DNA of 64,000 nt from Nitrospira sp. (GTDB taxonomy: Bacteria > Nitrospirota > Nitrospiria > Nitrospirales > Nitrospiraceae), in contig JADLEJ010000008.1 of NCBI GenBank assembly GCA_020846195.1, positions 62,001-126,000 of the forward strand. Direction: 5' to 3'. The position numbers were made by a program, and so were the translations under genes. The notes beneath the pieces were generated by a model, which saw only the letters and a program-made list of their open reading frames with translations, was not told the origin of the DNA and searched no databases. How positions within the stretch are numbered: the stretch's first letter is position 1; every line of letters begins with the position of its first letter. Below are positions 17,809 to 26,486 of this stretch, piece by piece.

Positions 17809-18957
17809 TCAGATCATCCGGTCTTTCCGCCACAGCAGGAGATAGAGAAAGAACGGCCCGCCGGCGAGAGCGGTGACAATGCCCACGGGAATTTCGGCCG
17901 GCGCGAACATCGTCCTGGCGATCGTATCGGAGACAACCAAAAACATGCCTCCGACCAATGCGGAAGCCGGCAACAACAGGCGATGATCGGATCCGATCAT
18001 CATGCGCACGGCGTGAGGCACGACCATGCCGACAAACCCCATCATGCCGCTCACCGACACCACCGCGCCGGTGATCAGCGCCGTCAACACATAGAGCTGT
18101 TTCTTCACACGCTCCGTGTCGATGCCGAGCGATCGCGCCGTCTCTTCTCCTTGCGTCAGCACGTTCAGCACCTGCGCTTTATGGATCAACACCGCGGACA
18201 CGAACAGCACGTAGATCGCGATGACACCCAGCGTCGGATAGCCTGGCGCCATCAGCGAGCCCATCAACCAGGCGATGAGACCCGCCGACCGGTTGGGCTC
18301 CATGATCGACGTAATAAACATGATCAGCGCGGTGAGAATCGCGTTCAGAATGACGCCAGCCAGCAATAGACTGTGGATGGGGAGCCGCCCCTGCGACTGC
18401 GCCAATCGATAGATCAGCGCCAGCGCACAGAGTCCTCCGATAAATCCAAAGAGAGGCAAGAGGGGCAGCAACAGCACGGTTGCGCCAATTCCCAGCAACA
18501 TGGCAATGGCCGCGCCCAATGCTGCGCCGCTAGAGACGCCCAGCACATAGGGGTCCGCCAGCGGATTTCTCAAGAGCGCTTGCAGCGTGACGCCGACTGC
18601 CGCCAGCGCGCTCCCGACGAGAAATCCCATCAACACGCGCGGGAGCCTCACATGGAGAAAAATCACACTGCTGGTTTCGAGCGATGAGGCGTCGAGCGAT
18701 CCGGTGGTCAACAGGTGACCCAATGCCGCAAACGCATCCGCCAGCGATACGGACACTGCACCGACCTGGCTAGATAACAGGATGACGGCGGCGCTGGCCA
18801 GCAGAAGCCCAGTCAAGACCAGGCTCCATCGCCGGCGCGTCAACATGGCGCCAGTGCGATGCCAGTCCGCCTGTACGGTTTGTGCGGTTTGCCCGGAAAC
18901 AGACATCGCTCCGCCAGGCGCCTGCAGATGGGAGGGTGTCGCATGGCTGTTCGCCAT
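17809..18957 (-). CDS. btuC: Cobalamin ABC transporter permease BtuC (FecCD family)
   Basis: A polytopic membrane protein of about 382 residues with roughly ten helices. FecCD-family signatures include VRLPRVLMGFLVGSALAAVGVTLQALLRNPLADPYVLGVSSGAALGA in sections, GLIAWLMGS, ARSLGID, and GFVGMVVPHAVR before the last helices. I place the start at ATG 18957, a few bases after the btuF stop, because GAGGGG precedes it. The frame also opens at 18987. It pairs with BtuD and BtuF to move corrinoid across the inner membrane. Confidence 0.92.
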   Translation of the reverse strand: MANSHATPSHLQAPGGAMSVSGQTAQTVQADWHRTGAMLTRRRWSLVLTGLLLASAAVILLSSQVGAVSVSLADAFAALGHLLTTGSLDASSLETSSVIFLHVRLPRVLMGFLVGSALAAVGVTLQALLRNPLADPYVLGVSSGAALGAAIAMLLGIGATVLLLPLLPLFGFIGGLCALALIYRLAQSQGRLPIHSLLLAGVILNAILTALIMFITSIMEPNRSAGLIAWLMGSLMAPGYPTLGVIAIYVLFVSAVLIHKAQVLNVLTQGEETARSLGIDTERVKKQLYVLTALITGAVVSVSGMMGFVGMVVPHAVRMMIGSDHRLLLPASALVGGMFLVVSDTIARTMFAPAEIPVGIVTALAGGPFFLYLLLWRKDRMI

Positions 18958-18961
18958 TGCG

Positions 18962-19975
18962 CTAGCGCCCCTCGCTCGAACCGGCATTGCCCGGCCCAGC
19001 GTTCGAGGAGGGATGAAAGAGGTCGGCCAGCAGCTCCAGCGCTTGCCCGATTCTGGGGCCCGGACGATTAATCAGGTCGGCGGAAATCTGACGCAGATTG
19101 TTCTGCTTGACAGCGGTCAACGTCGTCCACTTCCGCCAGGCCTGCTGCTCGCTCTCGGAAATCCCCTCGGCCTTTCCGACTGGAAACAGGAGGATCTCCG
19201 GATTCTCCTGCAGCACCACCTCCATGCTGAGCCGCGGATAGGCCGTGGCACTCTTGGCGGCCACGTTGATACCGCCAGCCAGTGCAATCAATTGATCGAT
19301 GAAACTCCCCGGGCCAACGGTGATCAGCGGCGCGCTGTTCAAGACATAGAGCACTCGCACGGGCGTGACGCCCTGCGTTCGTGTCTTAATGCGGGCCATC
19401 TGCTGGCGCAGATCCATCCCGAGAGCCGTCGCTTCGGTCGAACGATCCAGCATCCGCCCTAATGTCTGGATATGCGCCAGCACGTCTTCGACGCTCTTCG
19501 CGGACAGGATAAAGACCGGAACTTTGAGCTGATCCAGCTTGCCGATCAGATCGGGCTTTAGAAACTCCTGCGGCGCCACAATTAAATCCGGCTGAAGCGC
19601 CACAAGCGATTCAAGATTCGGATTGGCGTATCCGACTTTCGCTTTCTGAGTGGCTTCGGGAGGATAGTCGCAAAACTGCGTGACCCCAACCACCTGCGCC
19701 CCTGCGCCGATCGCAAACAACATTTCCGTCACGCTCGGCGCCAGTGAAACAATCCGGCTCGGCGCTTTGGCCAAATAGACTCGGCGCCCCATGTCGTCGA
19801 TAAACGACCGCGACGACACATGCGCCATGAACGGCATACCCGTCAGGATGCCTTGCTGCCGCCGCTTCATGTCTGCACACTCTCCATCAACACAAGCCAA
19901 CGCCCTCGGCGCGTACGCCAGCAACGCGAGACAGACAAGACCCACTGCCACAAGATAGCGGCCATATCCGCGCAA
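18962..19975 (-). CDS. btuF: Periplasmic cobalamin-binding protein BtuF
   Basis: A periplasmic binding protein of about 337 residues with a signal peptide ending in PRALA. The BtuF/FepB fold shows PSRIVSLAPSVTEMLFAIG, DYPPEA and NLESLVALQPDLIVAPQ. It delivers corrinoid to BtuCD. No ATG fits. A TTG at 19990 opens the frame but lies inside the 3' arm of a terminator hairpin. The TTG at 19975 has GAGG nine bases upstream and still gives a full signal peptide, so I prefer it. If right, the hairpin hides the ribosome site as well as ending transcription. Confidence 0.88.
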   Translation of the reverse strand: MRGYGRYLVAVGLVCLALLAYAPRALACVDGECADMKRRQQGILTGMPFMAHVSSRSFIDDMGRRVYLAKAPSRIVSLAPSVTEMLFAIGAGAQVVGVTQFCDYPPEATQKAKVGYANPNLESLVALQPDLIVAPQEFLKPDLIGKLDQLKVPVFILSAKSVEDVLAHIQTLGRMLDRSTEATALGMDLRQQMARIKTRTQGVTPVRVLYVLNSAPLITVGPGSFIDQLIALAGGINVAAKSATAYPRLSMEVVLQENPEILLFPVGKAEGISESEQQAWRKWTTLTAVKQNNLRQISADLINRPGPRIGQALELLADLFHPSSNAGPGNAGSSEGR

Positions 19976-20014
19976 ATAAAAAATCCTCAAGGCCTGACAG
20001 AGACCTTGAGGATT
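19976..20014 (-). terminator. Riboswitch-associated intrinsic terminator at the btuF start
   Basis: On the minus strand AATCCTCAAGG (complement of 20004-20014) and CCTTGAGGATT (complement of 19982-19992) form an 11-bp stem with an 11-base loop. The run TTTTATTT follows. This is a textbook rho-independent terminator placed between the cobalamin aptamer and btuF. It is therefore the likely expression platform, and its 3' arm holds the GAGG of the btuF ribosome site. Confidence 0.8.
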
Positions 20015-20077
20015 GCACCCGCATCTTCATCCTCGCCTGTTCCCCAGCCCTCGAGGGAACGATGGTCAATTCATTGG

Positions 20078-20250
20078 GCAGGTCTTCTGGCTCATGGTTC
20101 ATCCTACTCCCCACGCCTTCCCATCCAGCGGCTGGACAGTGGCATTACCGGGTTTCGTCCCCATTCACAGCGGCGGGACCGCGAGGGATTCACACCCTCT
20201 TCCCTTACCCAGGAATCACATATTGTGGAGGCACAATAGGAGACCTTGCC
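20078..20250 (-). promoter_or_regulatory. Cobalamin riboswitch upstream of btuFCD
   Basis: Read on the minus strand, a closing stem GGCA-AGGTCT pairs with AGACCTGCC at the 3' end (20078-20086). Inside lie GGGAAGAGGGTGTGAATCCCTC, GCCGCTGTGAATGGGGACG, GCCACTG and GGGAAGGCGTGGGGAG. These are the conserved cobalamin aptamer elements. About 60 bases later comes the terminator at 19976-20014. Binding of adenosylcobalamin should favour termination and shut off the importer. Confidence 0.93.
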
Positions 20251-20254
20251 GAAT

Positions 20255-20262
20255 ATTGTCAA
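20255..20262 (-). promoter_or_regulatory. Candidate -10 region of the btuF riboswitch transcript
   Basis: TTGACAAT on the minus strand ends seven bases before the first base of the riboswitch closing stem (20250). GACAAT (20255-20260) is therefore best read as a -10 box, with start of transcription near 20250. TTGACA taken as a -35 box would put the start inside the aptamer stem. No clear -35 partner was found, so support is weak. Confidence 0.3.
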
Positions 20263-20461
20263 GTTCATTAATGGCCGGACGGCGTTCAATGCGCGATGGA
20301 CTCAGGCCGATCTTTTCCCTCCCCCACGAAAAGAACGGCCTCCCTATGCGAGGTTAGAAACAGCCCGCATCGGCATGGGCTTTGCTGACCTCTCTCGATT
20401 GAAACTCCAGATACGTCGCAGCCACTCGATTACACTCCGAACCACGAGGTCGCATCCATCC

Positions 20462-21853
20462 ATGCGGAACATCATGATCAGCATCTGCCTTATTGGACTC
20501 TTTCTTGAACTATCCGGCCTAATCTGGTCAACCAAGAAAGACGCGCCCAGCGAGAGATTTGTAAGACTCTCCACCCCACCGGCCCACAGCATTGAACGCC
20601 CGCTCGACAATGGCTATTTCTTGCTGCTGGGGATGGCCGCGGCAAGTGGGACAAACCCCGTCCAAACCGGGTACGACATCTGGAGCGAAGCCGCGGCGCG
20701 GCCGCTCGAATGCAGCTATGACTTGGATAAACCGGGACGCACAGAACTTCGCCTGCCAGTGGCCTATGACCGTGTCGTTCCCGAGTGGCATGCCGCAGAT
20801 CCGCTGGCTGAATTCCAAAACAAAGACGCGGCGTTTCGGCTGTCGGCTCCTCTCTACGCGCCGCTTACCGCACGATATGAGCAGTTTCTGCGGATGAAAT
20901 TTGAAGACTGGGGATACGGACAGACTGGCACGCCCCGCATTGAGGAGCTGATGGGGGCCCATCGCCTGTTTGTGGCAATTGGGTTCGGGGAACAGGCAGG
21001 AGCCGGCCTGAACCGGCTCGCCCTCGATCTCGCCAAGTGGCGTAGCGTCCTACGGGAAGCCCGGACCCTCTCGGTAAAAATAGTGGCAGCCGTGATTATC
21101 GAAGACGATGTCGCCCTCCTGTCGCGCATGTTAAGTCACAATACCGTCGACACGCATCTGCTGACTCACGGTCTTCATTTGCTCCAGCCATTGACTCCCG
21201 TCGAGTACTCGCTCCGCTGGCCGATTCAAAATGAATTCACAATGGGCTATCACCGCAGCCGAACGGACCTCGCGCACGGCCCCCGGCTATCGGAAGCCGA
21301 CTCCCCAGGTCAGGCAACCGTCGCGACCTTGGCGCATCTGCCTCTCAATGCGTTTCAAAAGGTGACCCACCCCAGAAGCCTGACAGGATTTGGATTCGCC
21401 TCATCAGGCCAGCGCACCTGGGAGGCCTATTCAACCTATTACGACGCTACAATCAAAGCGGCGGAAACGATTCACAGCCCGCTTCCTCGCCTGCAAGATA
21501 TCGCGAAACACTCGCAACGAACGTTTCTTGAGCGGCTGGCCGACCCGATGGAGTTCGAACCGCAATGGGAGCCATTCAGCCAGCGCCTAGTCGAAACGGA
21601 TGCGCGGCTGCGCTTAGTCTCGCTGCAAATCCTCATGCGAAAACCGACGGCTACGGTCACCATCCCGACCAGGCTGGCGGAAGTCGGCTCGATCTACTTC
21701 GACCCTTTCACCGGACTCCCCATGCTCTGGAGCCCAACACAGAAAAGACTTTATAGTGTGGGGAAAGACCGGCTCGACGACGGAGGGGATTCGAGCTTCG
21801 ATATCAGCGTGCCGCTCCCGCCGGCCTTCGCCACTCCATCACCGGCTTCTTAG
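20462..21853 (+). CDS. Hypothetical membrane-anchored or exported protein
   Basis: I do not recognise a named family. The frame opens at 20246, but the ATG at 20462 begins a hydrophobic stretch (MISICLIGLFLELSGLI) typical of a signal anchor, so I use it; the protein is then 463 residues. The rest is soluble-looking, with an alpha-helical middle. The C-terminus contains DPFTGLPMLWS and LYSVGKDRLDDGGD, a pattern also seen at the ends of some secretion-related and unknown exported proteins. It runs opposite to the btuF operon, so the two share an upstream region. Function unknown. Confidence 0.75.
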   Translation: MRNIMISICLIGLFLELSGLIWSTKKDAPSERFVRLSTPPAHSIERPLDNGYFLLLGMAAASGTNPVQTGYDIWSEAAARPLECSYDLDKPGRTELRLPVAYDRVVPEWHAADPLAEFQNKDAAFRLSAPLYAPLTARYEQFLRMKFEDWGYGQTGTPRIEELMGAHRLFVAIGFGEQAGAGLNRLALDLAKWRSVLREARTLSVKIVAAVIIEDDVALLSRMLSHNTVDTHLLTHGLHLLQPLTPVEYSLRWPIQNEFTMGYHRSRTDLAHGPRLSEADSPGQATVATLAHLPLNAFQKVTHPRSLTGFGFASSGQRTWEAYSTYYDATIKAAETIHSPLPRLQDIAKHSQRTFLERLADPMEFEPQWEPFSQRLVETDARLRLVSLQILMRKPTATVTIPTRLAEVGSIYFDPFTGLPMLWSPTQKRLYSVGKDRLDDGGDSSFDISVPLPPAFATPSPAS

Positions 21854-21895
21854 AGGGACGCACGCGTCATTCTTACAGACAACATTCCCACGGTC

Positions 21896-22162
21896 TCAAC
21901 GCCGCTTCTTCTGATACTTGAGCTTCAGGACCAAGATCGTGGACGTCAGAATAAATGTAATGGCGTTGGTGACGATGATCGGCCATGCCGCCAGGGCCAC
22001 CCCGTAGATCAACCACAAAAATACTCCGGTCGTAAAAGCCACTAACATCGCCAGCGACATATCGTCAGCAGACTTTGTTGCCCAGGTCCGCTGCACTTGT
22101 GGCAAGAACGCAATCGTCGTGAGCGTCCCTGCAATGAAGCCAATCCAATTCGTTGTCTCCAT
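21896..22162 (-). CDS. SemiSWEET-type (PQ-loop) small transporter
   Basis: An 88-residue protein with three transmembrane helices and one PQ-loop repeat: [23 protein letters not shown], then [19 protein letters not shown]. Bacterial SemiSWEETs of this length dimerise to carry sugars. The ATG at 22162 is preceded by AAGGGATGTG and matches family length. The longer frame to 22225 adds a charged, unlikely tail. Substrate cannot be told. It stands alone between the unknown protein and rpmB, which is on the other strand. Confidence 0.88.
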   Translation of the reverse strand: METTNWIGFIAGTLTTIAFLPQVQRTWATKSADDMSLAMLVAFTTGVFLWLIYGVALAAWPIIVTNAITFILTSTILVLKLKYQKKRR

Positions 22163-22288
22163 CACATCCCTTTCGACACGCTTCTCCGAATAATCTCCGC
22201 CATCCGATTCAACCCCTTGCCACACTTCACCTTCTTGTGCTACTTTACTCGGCGATCAATCGCTCGATTACTCAGAAGGAGCACTACC

Positions 22289-22480
22289 GTGGCATTCTCT
22301 TGCGATCTTTGTCAGAAGAAACCGAAATCCGGGAACAACGTCAGTCACGCGAACAACAAGACCAAGCGGGTATTCAACCCCAATATTCAGACAGTTCGCG
22401 CAGTGGTCGACGGTGCAAACAAAAAAATTCGTGTATGCACCCGTTGCCTCCGATCAGGACTGGTCACAAAAGCCGTCTAG
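22289..22480 (+). CDS. rpmB: 50S ribosomal protein L28
   Basis: A 63-residue L28 starting at GTG 22289, preceded by AAGGAG seven bases upstream. It has [23 protein letters not shown] and a second cysteine pair in [10 protein letters not shown], so it is a zinc-binding (C+) form. L28 is an assembly protein of the large subunit. Longer frames in the same reading frame start in unrelated sequence. It is a single-gene unit on the plus strand. Confidence 0.95.
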   Translation: MAFSCDLCQKKPKSGNNVSHANNKTKRVFNPNIQTVRAVVDGANKKIRVCTRCLRSGLVTKAV

Positions 22481-22740
22481 ATTCCCTTCTTTGTTCAATT
22501 CAATCCTACGGCATCGAGAACAGCACTCGGCTTCTTCGCTCGGTCAGCTTGATGGCCCGTGGGTCGTCAGCTGACAGCGAGAGAGTCTTGCTGCCGTCTT
22601 TGCTTGTCGACCTGCCTCCATTGCAATCATCACGGGTTGCCCCATCTTCATATCACATCCTTCCTACATCACTCGTGTGTATTCTGAGCGCTTTACAAAG
22701 AGAGTACTGGCTCATTCCACGCCTGCATCGGCAGGAGTGA
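22481..22740. other. Intergenic region between rpmB and the tRNA-Gly terminator
   Basis: About 260 bp with no gene I can support. A frame crossing the region has no family resemblance and overlaps rpmB in another frame. No clear rpmB terminator was seen. Confidence 0.5.
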
Positions 22741-22778
22741 AAAAAAAGGACTTGGAAGCGCCTGACTCCCAAGTCCTT
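22741..22778 (-). terminator. Intrinsic terminator downstream of tRNA-Gly
   Basis: On the minus strand AAGGACTTGG and CCAAGTCCTT form a perfect 10-bp stem around a 13-base loop, followed by a run of Ts (22741-22747). It lies 26 bases past the tRNA 3' end and is oriented to end the tRNA transcript. Confidence 0.9.
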
Positions 22779-22803
22779 AGATCCTGACAATGACGCCTTT
22801 AAT

Positions 22804-22878
22804 TGGAGCGGGCGATGGGATTTGAACCCACGACTACTTGCTTGGGAAGCAAGGACTCTACCACTGATCTACGCCCGC
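22804..22878 (-). tRNA. tRNA-Gly (anticodon CCC)
   Basis: The minus strand folds into a full cloverleaf: acceptor GCGGGCG/CGCCCGC, D-loop AGTGGTAGA, anticodon stem CTTGC/GCAAG with loop TTCCCAA (anticodon CCC), and T-arm GTGGG-TTCGAAT-CCCAT. The 3' CCA is encoded (22804-22806). It decodes GGG glycine codons. Confidence 0.97.
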
Positions 22879-22930
22879 TCGCTGGGGTGCATCCTACGCG
22901 GGCGACGATTCCAAGTCAAGAAAGGCCGCC

Positions 22931-24142
22931 CTACTTAGCTCGTTCCACCAAAGCAAACTTGCGCCGGCCGATTTTCATTTGATACTGGCGGCCGGCAACC
23001 AACACAACCACGGCATTAGCGTCGCTCTGTTTTTTCTGATCGAACTCCACCCCGCCCTGAATCACCAGCCGCCGAGCTTCGCTTTTGCTCGTCACCAGGC
23101 CCGTTTTCGCCACGAGATCGACCAGCCCAATCGACTGGCCGTCCTTGAGATCCTGGCCGGTTAGCACTACTCGCACATCCGGCTCATCTGGAAACTCCCG
23201 TTCTGAAAACTTGTGCTGAAACGCGCCTCGCGCCTGTTTCCCAGCCTCGTCTCCGTGATACCTGGCAACCATCATCTCGGCCAGCGACTGCTTGGCCTCC
23301 ATCGGATGCAGCGATTTCACCCGCTCCAGATCTTCCGTCGTCAGCAATTCATAATACCGCAGCATCAACAGGTCGCTGATCGACATCATCTTGCCGAACA
23401 TATCTTCCGGCTTATCCTCCAGTGCGATGTAGTTGCCGACGCTCTTGCTCATCTTCTTGATGCCGTCAGTGCCTTCCAGCAACGGCATCGTAATGACCAC
23501 TTGCGCCTCCTGCCCAAAGTCGCGCTGTAGCTCCCGTCCAACCAGCAAGTTAAACTTCTGGTCGGTCCCGCCCAGCTCCACATCCGCCTTCATCGCAACC
23601 GAGTCATAGCCCTGCACCAGCGGGTAAAGAAACTCGTGGACACTGATCGGCTTTTGCTCGTGAAAGCGTTTATGAAAATCGTCCCGCTCCATCATCCGCG
23701 CCACGCGATAATGCGCGGCCAGCTGGATCAAACCTTCCGCCGTCATCGCGCCCATCCAGGTGCTGTTGAATTCAATGGTCGTCTTCTGCGGGTCGAGGAT
23801 TTTAAAAATCTGCCGCTGGTAAGTCTTCGCGTTCTCCTGCACCTGTTCCTTGGTCAGCGCGCGACGGGTCTCCGAGACACCGGTCGGATCGCCGATCATG
23901 CCGGTGAAATCGCCGATCAAAAACAACACCTGATGACCGAGATCCTGAAAATGCTTCAGCTTATGGATCAGGACCGTATGGCCGAGGTGCAGATCTGGCG
24001 CCGTCGGATCGAATCCCGCCTTCACACGAAGAGGGCGATTCTCTTTCAGCGAGCGGGCCAGCTTCGCCTCCAGCTCGGCACGCTGAATGACTTCCACCGT
24101 CCCGCGCAGAATCAGATCAAGCTGCCGACTCAATTCACTCAT
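22931..24142 (-). CDS. tyrS: Tyrosyl-tRNA synthetase
   Basis: A 403-residue class I aminoacyl-tRNA synthetase. The adenylate motifs are HLGH (in [13 protein letters not shown]) and KMSKS. The tyrosine-binding region includes [15 protein letters not shown]. The C-terminal S4-like RNA-binding domain has [20 protein letters not shown]. Length and motifs fit the TyrZ-type bacterial enzyme. It charges tRNA-Tyr with tyrosine. It is the last gene of a run gcvH-lpdA-comEA-like-tyrS with small gaps. Confidence 0.96.
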   Translation of the reverse strand: MSELSRQLDLILRGTVEVIQRAELEAKLARSLKENRPLRVKAGFDPTAPDLHLGHTVLIHKLKHFQDLGHQVLFLIGDFTGMIGDPTGVSETRRALTKEQVQENAKTYQRQIFKILDPQKTTIEFNSTWMGAMTAEGLIQLAAHYRVARMMERDDFHKRFHEQKPISVHEFLYPLVQGYDSVAMKADVELGGTDQKFNLLVGRELQRDFGQEAQVVITMPLLEGTDGIKKMSKSVGNYIALEDKPEDMFGKMMSISDLLMLRYYELLTTEDLERVKSLHPMEAKQSLAEMMVARYHGDEAGKQARGAFQHKFSEREFPDEPDVRVVLTGQDLKDGQSIGLVDLVAKTGLVTSKSEARRLVIQGGVEFDQKKQSDANAVVVLVAGRQYQMKIGRRKFALVERAK

Positions 24143-24159
24143 ACCGGCCCCTTCTTTCC

Positions 24160-24597
24160 CTATTCCAACCTGGCAGACGCCATCACCACGACAAACGGCT
24201 TCAATTGCTCCAGCTTCTTCTTTCCAATTCCCTTCACCGCCCGCAGATCCTCGACCGCTTGGAACCGCCCGACAGACTTCCGGTAATCCACCATCCGTTT
24301 AGCCAGTACAGGGCCAACGCCGGGAAGCTGATCCAAATCGGCTGCCGTCGCACGATTCAGATCGACCCGGGGCGAACGATTCGGCATCCGGCGCGCCTCA
24401 CTCGCCTCTGCAGTCTGAGCCACAGAACCGGCAGTCGAAACTGTTGCTGCCGTGGTGTCATCGGAAACAATCGCGGCCGCATGGGTCACAGAAGGGCGTT
24501 GCATCGTTTGAGGAACCTGCCAGCCGATCCACAAGACGACGCCCGCCGTCATCGCCAACCTGCTCAGCTTAATGAGGAACGACTGCAGCAGTCTCAT
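24160..24597 (-). CDS. ComEA-like helix-hairpin-helix protein
   Basis: A 145-residue protein with an N-terminal membrane anchor (about residues 12-27), a low-complexity linker, and a C-terminal double helix-hairpin-helix domain: [28 protein letters not shown] then [19 protein letters not shown]. This is the DNA-binding module of ComEA, which captures DNA in the periplasm during natural uptake. Proteins with this module alone are often unrelated to competence. The start overlaps the lpdA stop by four bases. Confidence 0.88.
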   Translation of the reverse strand: MRLLQSFLIKLSRLAMTAGVVLWIGWQVPQTMQRPSVTHAAAIVSDDTTAATVSTAGSVAQTAEASEARRMPNRSPRVDLNRATAADLDQLPGVGPVLAKRMVDYRKSVGRFQAVEDLRAVKGIGKKKLEQLKPFVVVMASARLE

Positions 24598-26015
24598 GAT
24601 TTCTTTTTCAGCTGGTGAATCGCGCAGTCCTCGACATCTTCCACCGCTTCGACAAACCCTTCCGCGAGCGTCGGATGGGCGTGAATCATACGGGCGATCT
24701 GCGACACCGTAGCGCCGGTTTCCATCGCCAGCGCTGCCTCGTGAATAAGATCGGCGGCATGGGCTCCCACGATGTGCGCGCCGAGCAACCGGCCGGTCGC
24801 CGCATCGGCAATAACCTTGAACAAACCCGTGATATCGCCGGTGGCTTGCGCCTTGCCCAGCGCCGCATAACGGAATCGCCCTACCTTGATCGCTTGCTCG
24901 GGATCATGGCCGGCAGCCTGCGCCTGTTCACGCGCCTGCCGCTCCGTCAGCCCGACCCGGCCAACTTCCGGTAGCGTAAAGATCCCGGCCGGAATCGCGT
25001 CGTACCGGATCGTCGCCGGATGCCCCATGATATTTTCAACCGCGACTTTTCCCTGCGCCGACGCCACATGCGCCAGCATGGCCTTGCCGACCACATCGCC
25101 GATCGCATAGACGCCGGGTATATTCGTCTCCATTCTGTCATCGACAAGAATCTCGCCGCGCCGCCCCAAGGCCACGCCAACCTGCTCCGCCCCGATGTCG
25201 CGCGATTGAAATCCGCGTCCAATTGAAACAAGAAGCATCTCCGCCTCAACGGTGCTACCATCTTTTAATTGCGCCGTAACTATCCCCTCACGCACCTGCG
25301 ACTCTTGAATCGTCGTGCCGGTTCGGACATCGACCCCGCGTTTTTTAAGTTCTCGCGCCATCAGCACCGAGACCTCTTCATCCTCAAGCGGAAGCACAGT
25401 CGATTGCAGCTCAACCATGGTCACCTGCGTGCCCAAACCGCTGAAGAGCGACGCGCATTCGCACCCCTCGACTCCAGCGCCGAGAATAATCATTCGCGGC
25501 GGGGCGGAATCCAAGTTCAGCGCCTGCTTGCTTGTAATAATGGTTTTCCCATCGACGGGAAACTGGTTCAAGTCCGGCCAAGACGATCCCGTGGCAATCA
25601 CCAGCGCATCCGCCTGCACCTGCCGCTGCGAACCGTCTTGGGCCGTCACCGCAATCGTGCGCGCATCGACCAGCCGGCCCCGCCCCTCAACCACCTCGAT
25701 CTTCCAGGCGTTGAACAATGTGGCAATGCCTTTAACCAGCGACGCCACCACCTTATTCTTCCGCGCCACCATGCGCGCGAGATCGTAGCGAGGCGGCCCA
25801 GGCAGGAGAAGACCGAGATCGTCCGCTTTCTTGAGTTTGTCGCCGAGTTCGATGACGGAGAGGAGGGCTTTGCTGGGGATGCAGCCCCAATTCAGACAGA
25901 CACCACCCAGCGCCTGCTGCTCGATGACCGTGACACGCGCGCCCAATTGGGCCGCTCGAATCGCCGCCACATACCCGCCGGGCCCGGATCCCAAAATCGC
26001 GATGTGTTTCGACAT
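24594..26015 (-). CDS. lpdA: Dihydrolipoyl dehydrogenase
   Basis: A 473-residue FAD-dependent disulphide oxidoreductase. The FAD motif GSGPGGYVAAIRAAQLG is at the N-terminus, the redox-active disulphide lies in GGVCLNWGCIPSKALL (about residues 38-53), the NAD motif is GAGVEGCECASLFSGLG, and the C-terminal active-site HAHPTLAEG is present. It reoxidises lipoyl groups of the H-protein or of 2-oxo-acid complexes. gcvH lies 10 bp upstream, pointing to glycine cleavage or a related lipoyl system. The T and P proteins are not in this window. Confidence 0.94.
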   Translation of the reverse strand: MSKHIAILGSGPGGYVAAIRAAQLGARVTVIEQQALGGVCLNWGCIPSKALLSVIELGDKLKKADDLGLLLPGPPRYDLARMVARKNKVVASLVKGIATLFNAWKIEVVEGRGRLVDARTIAVTAQDGSQRQVQADALVIATGSSWPDLNQFPVDGKTIITSKQALNLDSAPPRMIILGAGVEGCECASLFSGLGTQVTMVELQSTVLPLEDEEVSVLMARELKKRGVDVRTGTTIQESQVREGIVTAQLKDGSTVEAEMLLVSIGRGFQSRDIGAEQVGVALGRRGEILVDDRMETNIPGVYAIGDVVGKAMLAHVASAQGKVAVENIMGHPATIRYDAIPAGIFTLPEVGRVGLTERQAREQAQAAGHDPEQAIKVGRFRYAALGKAQATGDITGLFKVIADAATGRLLGAHIVGAHAADLIHEAALAMETGATVSQIARMIHAHPTLAEGFVEAVEDVEDCAIHQLKKKS

Positions 26016-26024
26016 GGACCCGCG

Positions 26025-26411
26025 TTAGTGTTTCTGACTGGCTAGAAACGATTCATATTGCGCGGCCGTCATCAGTTGCTCGACCTCGCCTGGATTCGAG
26101 AGATCGATGACCGCGATCCATCCCTTGCCGTAGGGATCGGAATTGACCACTTCGGGATGATCTTTGAGATCGGTATTGATCTTCGACACCGTGCCGCTGA
26201 CCGGCACATAAATGGTCGAGGTTGTTTTCGTCGATTCCACTTCGCCGATCTGCTGCCCGGACGTCACCACCGCGCCGACTTTCGGCATATCGAGAAACAC
26301 AATATCCCCGAGGGCATCCTGGGCAAAATGGCTGATGCCCACCGTCGCCTGCTTGCCGTTGAGACGCACCCACTCATGTTCTTTGTGATACCGCAAATCG
26401 TTGGGAATCAT
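26025..26411 (-). CDS. gcvH: Glycine cleavage system H protein
   Basis: A 128-residue lipoyl carrier. It begins MIPNDLRYHKEHEWVRL, has VGISHFAQDALGDIVFLDMP, and carries the lipoylated lysine at about position 62 in ESTKTTSTIYVPVSG. The usual context around that lysine is SVKAASD, so the STKTTST version is slightly divergent. The ATG at 26411 is preceded by GGAG at six bases. It shuttles the aminomethyl group between glycine decarboxylase and the T protein, and lpdA next to it would reoxidise it. Confidence 0.95.
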   Translation of the reverse strand: MIPNDLRYHKEHEWVRLNGKQATVGISHFAQDALGDIVFLDMPKVGAVVTSGQQIGEVESTKTTSTIYVPVSGTVSKINTDLKDHPEVVNSDPYGKGWIAVIDLSNPGEVEQLMTAAQYESFLASQKH

Positions 26412-26486
26412 AGGAGTCTCCATGATTTTCAATTGAAGAAACGCCCGAGGAAGACGCCGGATCGTAGTGGTCAACCATGTGATTTG

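Noticed and set aside
20257-20262. TTGACA as a -35 box for btuF
   Set aside because: The matching -10 (TATTGT) would start transcription inside the riboswitch closing stem, destroying the aptamer.
22153-22740. A 195-residue plus-strand frame over rpmB
   Set aside because: It overlaps rpmB in another frame, has no family resemblance and a low-complexity translation.
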